A stretch of 64,000 bases of DNA from Caldilinea sp. CFX5 (GCA_021405325.1 QWII01000006.1:1-64000), one strand, 5' to 3'; positions 7,835 to 15,875 are shown, counted from the first letter of the stretch. Notes: generated by a model not told the origin, from the sequence alone. Numbers and translations are program-made.

Positions 7835-8980
7835 ATGCCCAATTATACAAACCGTCTAAGCGCCGTCCAACAACAGATGGCCGCCCAAGGGGTTGACCTG
7901 CTCTTTCTCAGCCGTTCGGCCAATCTCCATTATGTGACCGGCATCCCCCGCGAGGAGCCGAACTATGGTAACACCATCTACCCGGGTGAATGGTTGACCG
8001 GCGCGTGGATTCCCCAACAGGGTGCGCCGATTCTGACCCTGCCGCGCATGTTGGCCGAGTTCCACATGGGCGCCGTCAGCGGTCACGACATCCGCGTCCT
8101 ACCGGATCGCGGCGACCCGGCGCAGATGGTGCAAGCGGTGCTGACTGCGTTGCAGATCAACGATGGCGCGCAAATTGCTGTCGAAGATCGCGCATGGGCG
8201 GAACTGACCTTTAACCTACAACGCCTACGCCCCACCGCGACATTGCATCTAGCTTCGCCGTTGCTTATGCCGCTACGTGTGATCAAGGATGAAGAAGAGA
8301 TCGCCATCATGCGCAAGGCAGGGGAGATTACCGAAGCGGCCTATGGCGCCACCCTTAGCCGCTTACGCCACGGCATGACTAACCTTGACCTGATTACCGA
8401 AGTGCAATATCAACTCAAAAAGCATGGGGCCAAGACCGAGTCTTTTGTCACCAGCTTTTACAACATGGGCCGCCACTATCCCTTTAACTTCCAAAACCGG
8501 GAAGAGGTGCTGTTGATCCCGCTGGAGCCGCCGGTGACAATCTCCTATGACTTTGGCGCCGTCTACGAAGGCTATTGTTACGACTATGGCCGGTCGGTCT
8601 TCTTTGGCGAGCCGGATGAGGAATACCGCCGCGTCTATGAACTAGTCATGGGCGCGCAGGCGGCAGGCATTGCGGCGCTCAAAGCGGGCAATACCTGTGA
8701 GCAGGCCGACGCCCTGGCGCGCCAGGTGATTGCTGATGGCGGCTATGGTCACGCCTTCCGCCATCGCCTGGGTCACGCCATTGGCATGGATGTTCACGAA
8801 ACACCCTTCCTCATGGCCGGCCACAGCACGGTTTTACAGCCGGGCATGTGTTTCACCGTCGAGCCAAGCATCTTCCTACCGCTTCATTTGGGTTGCCGGG
8901 TGGAAGATGTGGTCGTCGTCGGGGAACAGGGGGGCGAACCGTTAACCGCTAGTTTTAAGACGTTGCATGTGGTGGGGTAA
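7835..8980 (+). CDS. M24-family metallopeptidase (Xaa-Pro aminopeptidase/creatinase fold)
   Basis: A 381-residue protein with the two-domain layout of the family: a creatinase-type N-terminal domain (RSANLHYVTGIPREEPNYGN) and a C-terminal pita-bread domain from about 165. The dinuclear metal ligands are visible: the Asp of SYDFGAVYEGYCYDYGRS, the His of LGHAIGMDVHETP, the Glu of FTVEPSIF and the Glu of VEDVVVV. It acts on Xaa-Pro peptides or, as a creatinase relative, on small C-N bonds; the substrate is not determined. The ATG at 7835 is chosen because GAGAGGAAA lies just upstream. Its stop codon overlaps the next start (TAATG), so the downstream small ORF is translationally coupled. Confidence 0.83.
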   Translation: MPNYTNRLSAVQQQMAAQGVDLLFLSRSANLHYVTGIPREEPNYGNTIYPGEWLTGAWIPQQGAPILTLPRMLAEFHMGAVSGHDIRVLPDRGDPAQMVQAVLTALQINDGAQIAVEDRAWAELTFNLQRLRPTATLHLASPLLMPLRVIKDEEEIAIMRKAGEITEAAYGATLSRLRHGMTNLDLITEVQYQLKKHGAKTESFVTSFYNMGRHYPFNFQNREEVLLIPLEPPVTISYDFGAVYEGYCYDYGRSVFFGEPDEEYRRVYELVMGAQAAGIAALKAGNTCEQADALARQVIADGGYGHAFRHRLGHAIGMDVHETPFLMAGHSTVLQPGMCFTVEPSIFLPLHLGCRVEDVVVVGEQGGEPLTASFKTLHVVG

Positions 8981-9114
8981 TGGGCGACGAGACGTTGCGC
9001 CAGTTGCAGACCGGGCCGCTGGCGCCATACCTGCCCCAAGTCCAGCGCGCCGAAACTGTGGTTATTGATGAAGAGAAATTGACTTTTTACGAATTGTTGG
9101 ATGAATTTCAATAA
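8980..9114 (+). CDS. Coupled 44-residue small ORF
   Basis: An ATG overlaps the preceding stop codon (TAATG at 8978-8982) and opens a 44-codon frame: MGDETLRQLQTGPLAPY at the start, FYELLDEFQ at the end, acidic overall. I do not recognise a family. Evidence for translation is the coupling and the tight position inside an operon. A 13-bp direct repeat (TTACGAATTGTTG at 9087-9099 and 9204-9216) cuts across its 3' end. If the intervening stretch is an insertion, the original frame ended RTEDGV, with its stop overlapping the ATG at 9234. It could be an accessory peptide of the neighbouring enzymes or a degenerate remnant. Confidence 0.4.
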   Translation: MGDETLRQLQTGPLAPYLPQVQRAETVVIDEEKLTFYELLDEFQ

Positions 9115-9137
9115 TCATCGTAACTGTTATCCCGCTC

Positions 9138-9192
9138 GCTCATAGCCAGTCCGTGACTGGCGTTGGGCGCCGGTCACGGACTGGCTATGAGC
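9138..9192. repeat. Inverted repeat, 24-bp arms
   Basis: Arms 9138-9161 and 9169-9192 (core CATAGCCAGTCCGTGAC) match with one mismatch around a seven-base loop. It sits between the small ORF and the decarboxylase beta subunit gene, inside a segment bounded by a 13-bp direct repeat at 9087-9099 and 9204-9216. Confidence 0.75.
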
Positions 9193-9233
9193 GGGCTTGG
9201 TCGTTACGAATTGTTGCGGACGGAGGATGGCGT

Positions 9234-9821
9234 ATGAAGCGAGCGGAGTGTATTAAAGCGCTCTATCCTGAGTTTGAAGAATGTTTGGTGGTAACGATCA
9301 TGGGGGCGTGCGCGCAAGAATTGTATGATCTGGGCCACCGCGAAAACTTTTTCTATTTGCAACACGCAATGGGGTTGGCTTCGTCGATTGGCTTGGGCGT
9401 GGCGATGAACCTGCCTGATGAGCGGGTGGTGGTGCTGGATGGCGATGGTTCGGTTTTGATGAACCTGGGGACGTTAGCGACCCTGGCGCGCTACCGGCCG
9501 CGCAACTTGACCCACATTGTCTTTGACAACGGCAGCCTGCTCTCCACCGGCGGTTTTGCCACCCATACCACCGCCGGCCTGACTGATCTGGCCTTGATTG
9601 CCCGTGGCGCCGGTTGCCCCCATGTCGATGCGGTCAACAATATGTACGACTTTATGGAAGCCGCCGCTGATGCCTTCGACCGCAATGACCTGAGCGTCAT
9701 CGTCGCCAAAGTCGAAGCCGTCGGCCCGGATCACTTTGGCATGGATCTCAAGCTGCCGGAGAATGCCATCCGTTTTGAACGCTATATTCGTGAACGCAAA
9801 AATACGAAACGTGCTGCGTGA
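9234..9821 (+). CDS. Thiamine-diphosphate decarboxylase, beta subunit (ComE-like, ThDP-binding half)
   Basis: This 195-residue protein carries the ThDP-binding motif GDGSVLMNLGTLATL, which ends about 26 residues later at FDNGS. That is the PP half of split decarboxylases such as the sulfopyruvate decarboxylase beta subunit. The N-terminal MGACAQELYDLGHRENFFYL and QHAMGLASSIGLGVAM segments fit the same family. The ATG at 9234 follows CGGAGG; an upstream frame extension to 9153 would read through the palindrome and is unlikely. With the alpha subunit at 6406 it should form an active 2-oxo-acid decarboxylase. Neighbours (phosphoesterase, M24 enzyme, cyclase-type hydrolase) suggest a degradative pathway for a small carboxylated compound, but none names the substrate. 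Confidence 0.78.
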   Translation: MKRAECIKALYPEFEECLVVTIMGACAQELYDLGHRENFFYLQHAMGLASSIGLGVAMNLPDERVVVLDGDGSVLMNLGTLATLARYRPRNLTHIVFDNGSLLSTGGFATHTTAGLTDLALIARGAGCPHVDAVNNMYDFMEAAADAFDRNDLSVIVAKVEAVGPDHFGMDLKLPENAIRFERYIRERKNTKRAA

Positions 9822-9873
9822 TTCATGTTGCATGAACCAACTAACCGACGAAGCTTCGCCTCAAACCGAGATC

Positions 9874-9952
9874 AATTCCGTGTTCCTTCTCTCTGTGTTT
9901 AGTCTTTTGGGGTTGTCCAAAGACTAAACACAGAGAGAAGGAACACGGAATT
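9874..9952. repeat. Inverted repeat, 34-bp perfect arms
   Basis: Arms 9874-9907 and 9919-9952 are perfectly complementary with an 11-base loop, the longest perfect stem in the window. The arms contain CTCTCTGTGTTTAG and its complement. It lies between two co-directional genes, 53 bases after one stop and 60 before the next start. No T-run follows and no flanking direct repeat was found. Confidence 0.85.
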
Positions 9953-10012
9953 CGTAAAATTTGCTCTGTTTGCACGAATTTTCGCTTATCAAATGATCTA
10001 GAGGAGAATTTT

Positions 10013-10801
10013 ATGAGTTCACCTGTCACCGTCTTATCTTTACTTGTCGAAGAGTTGCGCACTGGGCGCGTCAAGGTGGTCGATCTGACCCAGCCGTTGG
10101 GGCCGGAGACGCCAGTGATCGAGTTGCCGCCGATCTTTGCGCCGTCGCCAGGGTTGTCGATCACGGAGATTTCACACTATGACGACAAAGGGCCGGCCTG
10201 GTACTGGAACACCATCACCTTGGGTGAGCATACCGGCACCCACTTTGATGCACCGGCCCACTGGATCACCGGCAAGGATCGCGCCAACAACACCACCGAC
10301 ACGATCCCGGTGCGCCAGTTTGTCGGTCCGGCCTGTGTCATCGATGTGAGCAAAGAAGTGGCGCTTTATGAAGATTTCCTGCTGACCCGTGAACATGTCC
10401 AGGCGTGGGAAGGGGAGCATGGCAAGATCCCAGCAGGGGCGTGGCTGCTGCTGCGCACCGACTGGTCGAAGCGCCAGGGCAAAGCAGCCTTCCTCAATGC
10501 CAAAGCCGATGGCCCTCACTCGCCCGGCTTCCACCCCGATTGTGTGCGTTTCCTGGCAATAGAACGGGATGTATTGGGTGTCGGCGTCGAGACGGTCGGC
10601 ACCGACGCCGGTCAAGCCGCCACCTTTGACCCGCCCTTCCCGGCGCACAACCTGATGCAGGGCAACGGCAAATTTGGTCTGGCGAGTCTCTGCAACCTCG
10701 ACCAACTGCCGGCCACCGGCGCGGTTGTGATCGCCGCGCCGCTCAAGATTGTCAACGGCTCCGGCAGCCCGTTACGCGTGCTGGCGCTGACACCGGCGTA
10801 G
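10013..10801 (+). CDS. Cyclase-family metal-dependent hydrolase (kynurenine formamidase-like)
   Basis: A 262-residue protein preceded by GAGGAG. It has the cyclase-family (PF04199) metal-binding signature HTGTHFDAPAHW near residue 77, after DLTQPLGPETPVIELPP at the N-terminus and with the later GVGVETVGTDAG motif. Family members are formamidases, isatin hydrolases and similar enzymes using Mn or Zn to open amide or lactam bonds. Kynurenine formamidase itself is usually shorter, about 205-215 residues, so a different substrate is likely. It probably belongs with the decarboxylase group upstream, separated only by a palindrome. Confidence 0.8.
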   Translation: MSSPVTVLSLLVEELRTGRVKVVDLTQPLGPETPVIELPPIFAPSPGLSITEISHYDDKGPAWYWNTITLGEHTGTHFDAPAHWITGKDRANNTTDTIPVRQFVGPACVIDVSKEVALYEDFLLTREHVQAWEGEHGKIPAGAWLLLRTDWSKRQGKAAFLNAKADGPHSPGFHPDCVRFLAIERDVLGVGVETVGTDAGQAATFDPPFPAHNLMQGNGKFGLASLCNLDQLPATGAVVIAAPLKIVNGSGSPLRVLALTPA

Positions 10802-10814
10802 CTCGTTTTCGTCC

Positions 10815-10883
10815 TGTAGAGAGGCTTGAGTTTAGAGAAGGGCATAAATGTTTTCCTCTTTCCTAAACTCAAGCCTCTCTACA
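10815..10883. repeat. Inverted repeat, 21-bp perfect arms
   Basis: Arms 10815-10835 and 10863-10883 (AGAGAGGCTTGAGTTTAG core) pair perfectly and extend three more bases beyond one mismatch. It begins 13 bases after a stop codon and ends just upstream of the promoter at 10907. Confidence 0.8.
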
Positions 10884-10906
10884 AGACGGGTCTGTAAGCA
10901 ACACGA

Positions 10907-10935
10907 TAGACAACATTCGGCGCGTTTGTTATAAT
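10907..10935 (+). promoter_or_regulatory. Sigma-70-type promoter for the DUF4058 gene
   Basis: TAGACA (10907-10912), a 17-base spacer and TATAAT (10930-10935) match the housekeeping consensus, with the extended -10 dinucleotide TG one base upstream (TGTTATAAT). It is 45 bases before the ATG at 10980. Confidence 0.6.
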
Positions 10936-10979
10936 AGCCGCAAGATTTGGGTCGTTGAATTCATAAGGGGAAGTAATCG

Positions 10980-11765
10980 ATGTCTTCACCTTTTCCTGGG
11001 ATGGATCCCTTTTTAGAAGAGCCGGCGGTTTGGAGCAGCGTCCATGTCCGCCTTATCAACGCAATCAGCGACTATCTATCGCCACGGCTTTTGCCGAACT
11101 TTTTCGTTGATATTCAACAACATGTTTACCTGGTGACGCCGGAAGATATTCCTGGCGATCCGATCATCCCTGATGTTTATATTGTTCGCACACAAACGGG
11201 CGGGCAAACAATGGCTGCAGCTACAATTATGCCACCCACGTTAGTTGAACCACTCTATGAGTTGGCGCTTCGTGAAGCTTATATTGAAATTCGTGACAAA
11301 CGGAGCCGCGCTGTTGTCACGGTGATCGAATTGCTTTCACCTTTCAACAAAAGTGCTGTGCCACAAGGTCGGCAAGCGTTTGCCGAAAAACGCAAGAAGG
11401 TGATCCAAACCGATGTCAACTGGATCGAAATCGATCTACTGCGCGCCGGTACACGTCCACCAGAAGTGGCAGATAAGAGTGACTATTATGTCTTGCTAAA
11501 GCGTGGATTACAGCCGCTGCCTTATGAAGTTTGGTATTTTGATCTGCGTGATCGTTTGCCGACTATCGCCGTTCCCCTACGTCCCCCCTTTGACGATGTT
11601 CCGCTGGCTCTCCAGTCCGTTTTTGATGAAATGTATGCGCGCGCATACTATGCTGAGAGTATTGATTACAGCGCCCATGTCCCAGCCCCGCGTTTAACAC
11701 CGGCGGATCAGAACTGGGTGCAAACAAAGCTGAAACAGTGGCAAAGCGCGCGCGAACAGGGTTGA
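10980..11765 (+). CDS. DUF4058 family protein
   Basis: A 261-residue protein beginning SSPFPGMDPFLEEPAVW, the hallmark N-terminus of DUF4058, a family frequent in Cyanobacteria and Chloroflexota and often present in many copies. The central part (YIEIRDKRSRAVVTVIELLSP, then EIDLLRAG) contains conserved Asp, Glu and Lys residues resembling a nuclease-type core, but no activity is established. A ribosome-binding site (GGGGAAG) and a good promoter (10907-10935) precede it, so it is probably the first gene of its own unit. The SCO gene starts only 11 bases downstream and may be co-transcribed. Confidence 0.85.
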   Translation: MSSPFPGMDPFLEEPAVWSSVHVRLINAISDYLSPRLLPNFFVDIQQHVYLVTPEDIPGDPIIPDVYIVRTQTGGQTMAAATIMPPTLVEPLYELALREAYIEIRDKRSRAVVTVIELLSPFNKSAVPQGRQAFAEKRKKVIQTDVNWIEIDLLRAGTRPPEVADKSDYYVLLKRGLQPLPYEVWYFDLRDRLPTIAVPLRPPFDDVPLALQSVFDEMYARAYYAESIDYSAHVPAPRLTPADQNWVQTKLKQWQSAREQG

Positions 11766-11775
11766 AAGGAAGAAT

Positions 11776-12378
11776 GTGGTTTTATATCAAGCTCGTTTTG
11801 TACAGATGTTGCTTGCCCTTGTACTCGTGACAACCTTGACAAGTTGTGCAAGCCCCCATCAATTTAGCGGTAGCGTTCTGGAAAATCCCACCCCGGCCTA
11901 TGCCTTTGCGGGAACCAACTATACCGGCGACCCTTTCCGGCTGAGCGAACAGCAGGGGAAAGTGGTGGTTATCTTTTTCGGCTACACCTTCTGCCCCGAC
12001 ATCTGCCCGTTGACGTTGGCGAATTTGAAACAGGTGGCCGACAAACTAGGCGACAAAGCGCAGGATCTGGCCGTCGTCTTTATCACCGTTGACCCGGAGC
12101 GCGATACCACCGAACGGCTGGCGACCTATGTCCAAGCCTTCAGTCCCGACTTTTACGGTGTGCGCATGGAAGGGCGGATGTACGAAGCGACCAAAAAGGC
12201 GTATGGCGTCTACGCCGAAAAGAGCAAGGTAGAGACCGGCAACCCCGACAGCTACTTTGTTGATCACACCGGCGGCATCTACATTATCGACCGCAACGGC
12301 GACTGGCGCGAACTCTTCCGCCACGACGCCACGGTGGAAATGCTGTTGCCGGATATTGAATATTGGCTGGAGCAATAA
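11776..12378 (+). CDS. SCO1/SenC-type copper chaperone lipoprotein
   Basis: A 200-residue thioredoxin-fold protein with a lipoprotein signal (LTSC, lipid-modified Cys24), so it is membrane-anchored outside the cytoplasm. The copper site CPDIC (Cys73, Cys77) and the distal His164 in FVDHTGGIY are all present. SCO proteins deliver copper to the CuA centre of cytochrome c oxidase or act as thiol reductants in that process. It starts at GTG 11776 after AAAGGAAGA. The convergent gene encodes a PCu(A)C-type chaperone, which fits joint CuA assembly. No oxidase subunits lie in this window. Confidence 0.88.
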   Translation: MVLYQARFVQMLLALVLVTTLTSCASPHQFSGSVLENPTPAYAFAGTNYTGDPFRLSEQQGKVVVIFFGYTFCPDICPLTLANLKQVADKLGDKAQDLAVVFITVDPERDTTERLATYVQAFSPDFYGVRMEGRMYEATKKAYGVYAEKSKVETGNPDSYFVDHTGGIYIIDRNGDWRELFRHDATVEMLLPDIEYWLEQ

Positions 12379-12471
12379 TTAATGGAGAATGGAGAATGAT
12401 TAATGGTTATTGCCGACGATGACGACTCATTCATTAACCATTAACCGTTTTCCATTCTCCATTAATGATTA
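12376..12471. repeat. Imperfect inverted repeat spanning both stop codons of convergent genes
   Basis: The arms, about 12376-12408 and 12433-12471, share ATGGAGAATGG-type repeats and pair imperfectly. The left arm includes the SCO stop codon, the right arm the stop codon of the minus-strand gene. Position suggests a bidirectional terminator, but the short-period repeat content matches the other palindromes here. Confidence 0.65.
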
Positions 12472-13353
12472 TCCCCCATGCTGATGCTCACCGCCCGGCG
12501 CAGTGCCGGGGGCGACAATGGGTACGGTGACGCTGATGGCGGGCGCATGTTCAAAACGCAGGGTGAGGGCAAAGCTTTCGCCTTCGACCAGCGGCGCGTT
12601 GAGGTTGACCAGCATCACATGTTTGCCGCCGGGCGCCAGGGTGACGCTGCCGCCGGCTGGAATTTCAAAGCCATCGGGTCGCGGCTCCATGCGGATAACG
12701 TTGTTCTCCTCGACACTTTCGTGCAATTCGGCAGCGGCGGCGACAGCGCTTTCCACCGCGACGAGACGATCATCCTGTGCCGTGTTGTTCATCACCATGA
12801 AATAGACCGCGCCATTGCCGCCCGCCAATGGAGAAGCCGGCGCCATCACATCATGTACCATCATCGCTTCCGCCATTTGCCCGGATGAGGCTGCCGGCGC
12901 AGCCTCATCATGAATTTGCACACCGCCATCGGTTACGATGACTTCAACGTCTTTGGTTGCTTCCGTGCCGTCCGCCAATGTCGCGGTGACGGTGACAATC
13001 CAATCACCTAACATGGAAAATTGAAAGGGCAACCGGTAGACGCCGTCCGTCGCCCCATCGGCATCATCGCGCACGGGATCGGCCAGCACGGGGACCATGC
13101 CGGCGTGATTCATGTTGCCTTCGAGGGCGACCGTGGCGTCGGTGATCGGGGCCTGGGTGGGGTCGCGCAATTGCACCTGTAGTTCGTTGGCGCTTTGGCC
13201 CGGCAGCAAGGTGATTTGCACAGCCGCTGATGAGGGAGTCTCTTCCCCTGAACTACAAGCGACCAGTAGGGGCAGCAGCAGTAGCAGTAGGATAACCCGC
13301 CAGGGGCGGCTACCGGCCAAACGCAGAGAGCGAGCCTTGATCGAACGGCTCAT
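12469..13353 (-). CDS. Copper-chaperone lipoprotein: YtkA-like domain fused to PCu(A)C domain
   Basis: A 294-residue lipoprotein (LVAC lipobox, Cys33). Residues about 45-140 form a beta-sandwich with the MNHAGM motif typical of YtkA/FixH-like domains. After a Met- and His-containing linker (MAEAMMVHDVM), residues about 165-280 match PCu(A)C copper chaperones: ELHESVEENNVIRM followed by GKHVMLVNL supply the usual His/Met copper ligands. The C-terminus ends in GEHQHGG, possibly an extra metal site. PCu(A)C proteins hand Cu(I) to SCO or directly to CuA, so this fusion probably works with the SCO protein encoded opposite it. The start ATG is near a weak purine-rich site. Confidence 0.8.
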   Translation of the reverse strand: MSRSIKARSLRLAGSRPWRVILLLLLLPLLVACSSGEETPSSAAVQITLLPGQSANELQVQLRDPTQAPITDATVALEGNMNHAGMVPVLADPVRDDADGATDGVYRLPFQFSMLGDWIVTVTATLADGTEATKDVEVIVTDGGVQIHDEAAPAASSGQMAEAMMVHDVMAPASPLAGGNGAVYFMVMNNTAQDDRLVAVESAVAAAAELHESVEENNVIRMEPRPDGFEIPAGGSVTLAPGGKHVMLVNLNAPLVEGESFALTLRFEHAPAISVTVPIVAPGTAPGGEHQHGG

Positions 13354-13514
13354 AACGTAAACACTCCTTCTAATCTGAAAACCGATTTTTAAGTGACCTT
13401 CTTTCTCGTTGCCTTTTCATTGTAGTCGGAATTGCGCATAGCGCCAAACCAGAGCGGCAGACAACAAATCCACCGTAACAAGGTAGCTGATTCTTGGTGT
13501 AACCAACCCTTTGT

Positions 13515-13520
13515 TATAAT
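13515..13520 (+). promoter_or_regulatory. Extended -10 promoter element (TGTTATAAT)
   Basis: TATAAT at 13515-13520 with TG one base upstream. The eleven bases TTTGTTATAAT are identical to those of the promoter at 10930. No good -35 is visible. It lies 40 bases before the TTG start at 13561. Confidence 0.45.
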
Positions 13521-13560
13521 GAACCGATAGCATTTGCGTCATTTTGTTTGGAGGCACGCT

Positions 13561-14331
13561 TTGAAGTACAGTTCTGTGCGCAGCCGGCGGTTGCGCTTTG
13601 ACCAGCTTGGTGTCAGCCTGTTCTGCCTGATCCTACTCCTGGCGTTGCTGACCCCCCGCCTGGTGATCGCACATGGCGGTGTGGTGATCGACAGCGGCTT
13701 TACCCCGCACTTCGAGTGGCTGGTGTCGATTGATCCCTATCCCATCACCACCGGTCAAGCGACCATTACGCTCCTGGTCTTTGATCTCACCAACTATGAT
13801 CCGGTCAATGATTTAAAGCCGACCGTCGCAATGGCGGCGCCAGGAACGACGCGCCCCTGTTGTAACCCGGCGGAACTTAGCGCACCGCTTGAACTGACCA
13901 TTGACCCCCAGATCTATCCTGGCGACTATTCGGCGCAGATCACCTTTGACCAACCGGGGGAGTGGGCCTTGCAATTTGTGGCGGAGGGTGGGGAGCGCTC
14001 TTTCACGGTGGTCGTGCCGGTGACAGTCAAGGCAGCGACCGAGCAAGCGCCTTCTCTCTTGGCGACGCCCGATGCCGCCGCCACCGCCACTGTCTTCGCA
14101 CAGAATGTTCAGGTTGCGCGTGAGCAAAATAGCCCGTTAGCCGCGCCGGCGTCGCCCCTGACCATCACCACAAGCGGCGCCAACGATTTGACCGCAGCCG
14201 TCGTCACAATGCCAACGCCGGCCACCTTTCTCGGTTTTAGTTGGTGGGTATGGGGGATTGCAGCGTTGATTCCGATTGGCATGGGTTGGTTGCTGTTGCG
14301 TTCATCACAACAGCAAGGGGAAGAAGAGTGA
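13561..14331 (+). CDS. Membrane-anchored extracytoplasmic protein of the copper/FeS cluster
   Basis: A 256-residue protein with an N-terminal signal segment cleaved near VIAHGG, a beta-rich domain (about 45-165) containing a CCNP motif, a Ser/Thr/Ala-rich linker and a C-terminal membrane helix (about 225-248) followed by charged residues. It looks like a type I membrane protein with its sandwich domain outside. The HGG after cleavage and the double Cys resemble metal-handling proteins of the YtkA/CopC kind, but I cannot name a family. The TTG at 13561 is chosen because GGAGG lies seven bases upstream. The stop overlaps the next start (TGATG), so the two products are coupled and probably work together. 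Confidence 0.6.
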   Translation: MKYSSVRSRRLRFDQLGVSLFCLILLLALLTPRLVIAHGGVVIDSGFTPHFEWLVSIDPYPITTGQATITLLVFDLTNYDPVNDLKPTVAMAAPGTTRPCCNPAELSAPLELTIDPQIYPGDYSAQITFDQPGEWALQFVAEGGERSFTVVVPVTVKAATEQAPSLLATPDAAATATVFAQNVQVAREQNSPLAAPASPLTITTSGANDLTAAVVTMPTPATFLGFSWWVWGIAALIPIGMGWLLLRSSQQQGEEE

Positions 14332-15767
14332 TGATTCATTCAATCCAGCAGCGCCGGCTTCAGCTCGACCTGCTGCGCTTGCCCGTCTTGGGTAACTTTT
14401 TACGTTGGAAACATAATCGTACAACCGTCCAATTTGTCCTCTTTGGGCTGGCGGCGGCGATTATTGTCGATGGTTTACTGGGCAGTCCGCTGGCGGCCAA
14501 AAATGTGGCGACGGTGGCGGCCTGGGTGCATTATCGTGGGCTGGTGGTGCTGGCGTTGCTCATTGCCGGTAATCTCTTCTGCGCCGCCTGCCCCTTTGTG
14601 CTGCCGCGCAAACTTGCCAAGTGGATCGGGCGTCCGACCCGCCGCTGGCCGCAAGCGCTGCGCAACAAGTGGCTGGCGCTGGCCGGTCTAGTGGCGATTG
14701 TCTACGCCTACGAACTTTTTGACCTCTGGGCCACCCCCTGGTGGACGGCCTGGTTGACGGTCGCCTATTTTATGACCGCCTTTGTGCTGGAAGCCTTTTT
14801 CACCCGCAACAGCTTCTGCCTCTATGTCTGCCCGCTCGGCACCTTTAACTTTCTCTACAGCACGGTCAGCCCGCTGCAAATTACGTCACGCAGCGTGGAT
14901 GTCTGTCGCGACTGCAAGGGGCACGAGTGCATCAACGGCAGCAGCACCCAGCAGGGCTGTCAACTTGAACTTTTTGTGCCGACGATCCAGAGCAATCTCA
15001 ACTGCACCTTCTGTCTTGATTGTGTGAAGGCGTGTCCCTATGACAATGTGGCGCTCGCCGTGCGCCCGCCGGGCGATGAACTCTTCCGTCAGAGTTGGCG
15101 TCATCGGCTCGATCTGGCGTGGCTGGCGGTGGTGGCGGCCTTTTTGGGGTTGGGCAACGCCTTTGGCATGACGCCGCCGGTCTATGTGTTGGAACAGCGG
15201 TTAGCCAACTTACTCAATACCCAAAGCGAAGCCATTGTCCTGGGGATCATCTACTTTGGCGGCGCAGTTGGCGTGCCGTTGCTGCTGGCCTATAGCGCCG
15301 CCTGGCTCAGTCGTCTGTTCACGATTGGCGCAAAACAGCGGGAAGGGTCACTCAACCGGCTGCTCATGCGCTATGCCTACAGCTTTGTGCCGCTGGGCTT
15401 TGCCATCTGGTTTGCCCACTATCTCTTTCACTTTCTCACCGGCAGCATGACCATTGTGCCGGCCTTTCAAACCTTTTTTGACCGCACGCTTAACCTCCCC
15501 ATCCTGGGCGAACCCAACTGGCAACTAGCCGCCCGCTTTGTACCGACGGTGGAGGCCATTCAGGCGTTCCAAAGTGTTGTCACCTATGGCGGTCTCCTGG
15601 CGGCTATCGCCCTGGCGCTGACGGCGGCCCGCCAAAGCCACCGCAATGGTCGCACGGCGCTGTTGGAAGCATTGCCCTGGTTGACGCTGTTGGTTGTGTT
15701 AGCCGTCGCCAGTGGCACAACCTTCCTGCTGCCGATGGAGATGCGCGGGAGCGCGTTAGGGGGGTAG
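14331..15767 (+). CDS. Polytopic membrane protein with 4Fe-4S ferredoxin domain (NapH/CcoG/NosR-like)
   Basis: This 478-residue protein has about five membrane helices before and several after a central iron-sulfur region. The first cluster-type motif is AACPFVLP, followed by LYVCPLGTFNF, as in NapH- and CcoG-type proteins. A second region reads CRDCKGHEC and then CTFCLDCVKACP, which should bind two cubane clusters. Such proteins move electrons between quinol and periplasmic or cytoplasmic acceptors, or assist copper-oxidase assembly (CcoG reduces copper). Overlap with the preceding gene and proximity to SCO and PCu(A)C favour a role in copper-enzyme maturation or electron supply. Neighbouring nos or nap genes are absent here. 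Confidence 0.72.
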   Translation: MIHSIQQRRLQLDLLRLPVLGNFLRWKHNRTTVQFVLFGLAAAIIVDGLLGSPLAAKNVATVAAWVHYRGLVVLALLIAGNLFCAACPFVLPRKLAKWIGRPTRRWPQALRNKWLALAGLVAIVYAYELFDLWATPWWTAWLTVAYFMTAFVLEAFFTRNSFCLYVCPLGTFNFLYSTVSPLQITSRSVDVCRDCKGHECINGSSTQQGCQLELFVPTIQSNLNCTFCLDCVKACPYDNVALAVRPPGDELFRQSWRHRLDLAWLAVVAAFLGLGNAFGMTPPVYVLEQRLANLLNTQSEAIVLGIIYFGGAVGVPLLLAYSAAWLSRLFTIGAKQREGSLNRLLMRYAYSFVPLGFAIWFAHYLFHFLTGSMTIVPAFQTFFDRTLNLPILGEPNWQLAARFVPTVEAIQAFQSVVTYGGLLAAIALALTAARQSHRNGRTALLEALPWLTLLVVLAVASGTTFLLPMEMRGSALGG

Positions 15768-15769
15768 AT

Positions 15770-15838
15770 AGACGCGGATTCAGGGCGCGCGGATTTTGGA
15801 TGCACAAGAAAAGATCCGCGTTACCTGAATCCGCGTCT
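15770..15838. repeat. Inverted repeat with nested arms
   Basis: Outer arms 15770-15784 and 15824-15838 (AGACGCGGATTCAGG and complement) pair perfectly. A second pair, CGCGGATTTT and AAAAGATCCGCG, is nested inside. It begins two bases after the upstream stop codon. Confidence 0.75.
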
Positions 15839-15845
15839 GTTCCCC

Positions 15846-15875
15846 TTGGTTGTTCCACGCCCGCTATGCTATAGT
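15846..15875 (+). promoter_or_regulatory. Possible promoter giving a leaderless selA transcript
   Basis: TTGGTT (15846-15851), 18 bases, TATAGT (15870-15875). The selA ATG at 15882 is six bases further on and has no ribosome-binding site, so transcription could begin at or next to the start codon. Confidence 0.35.
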
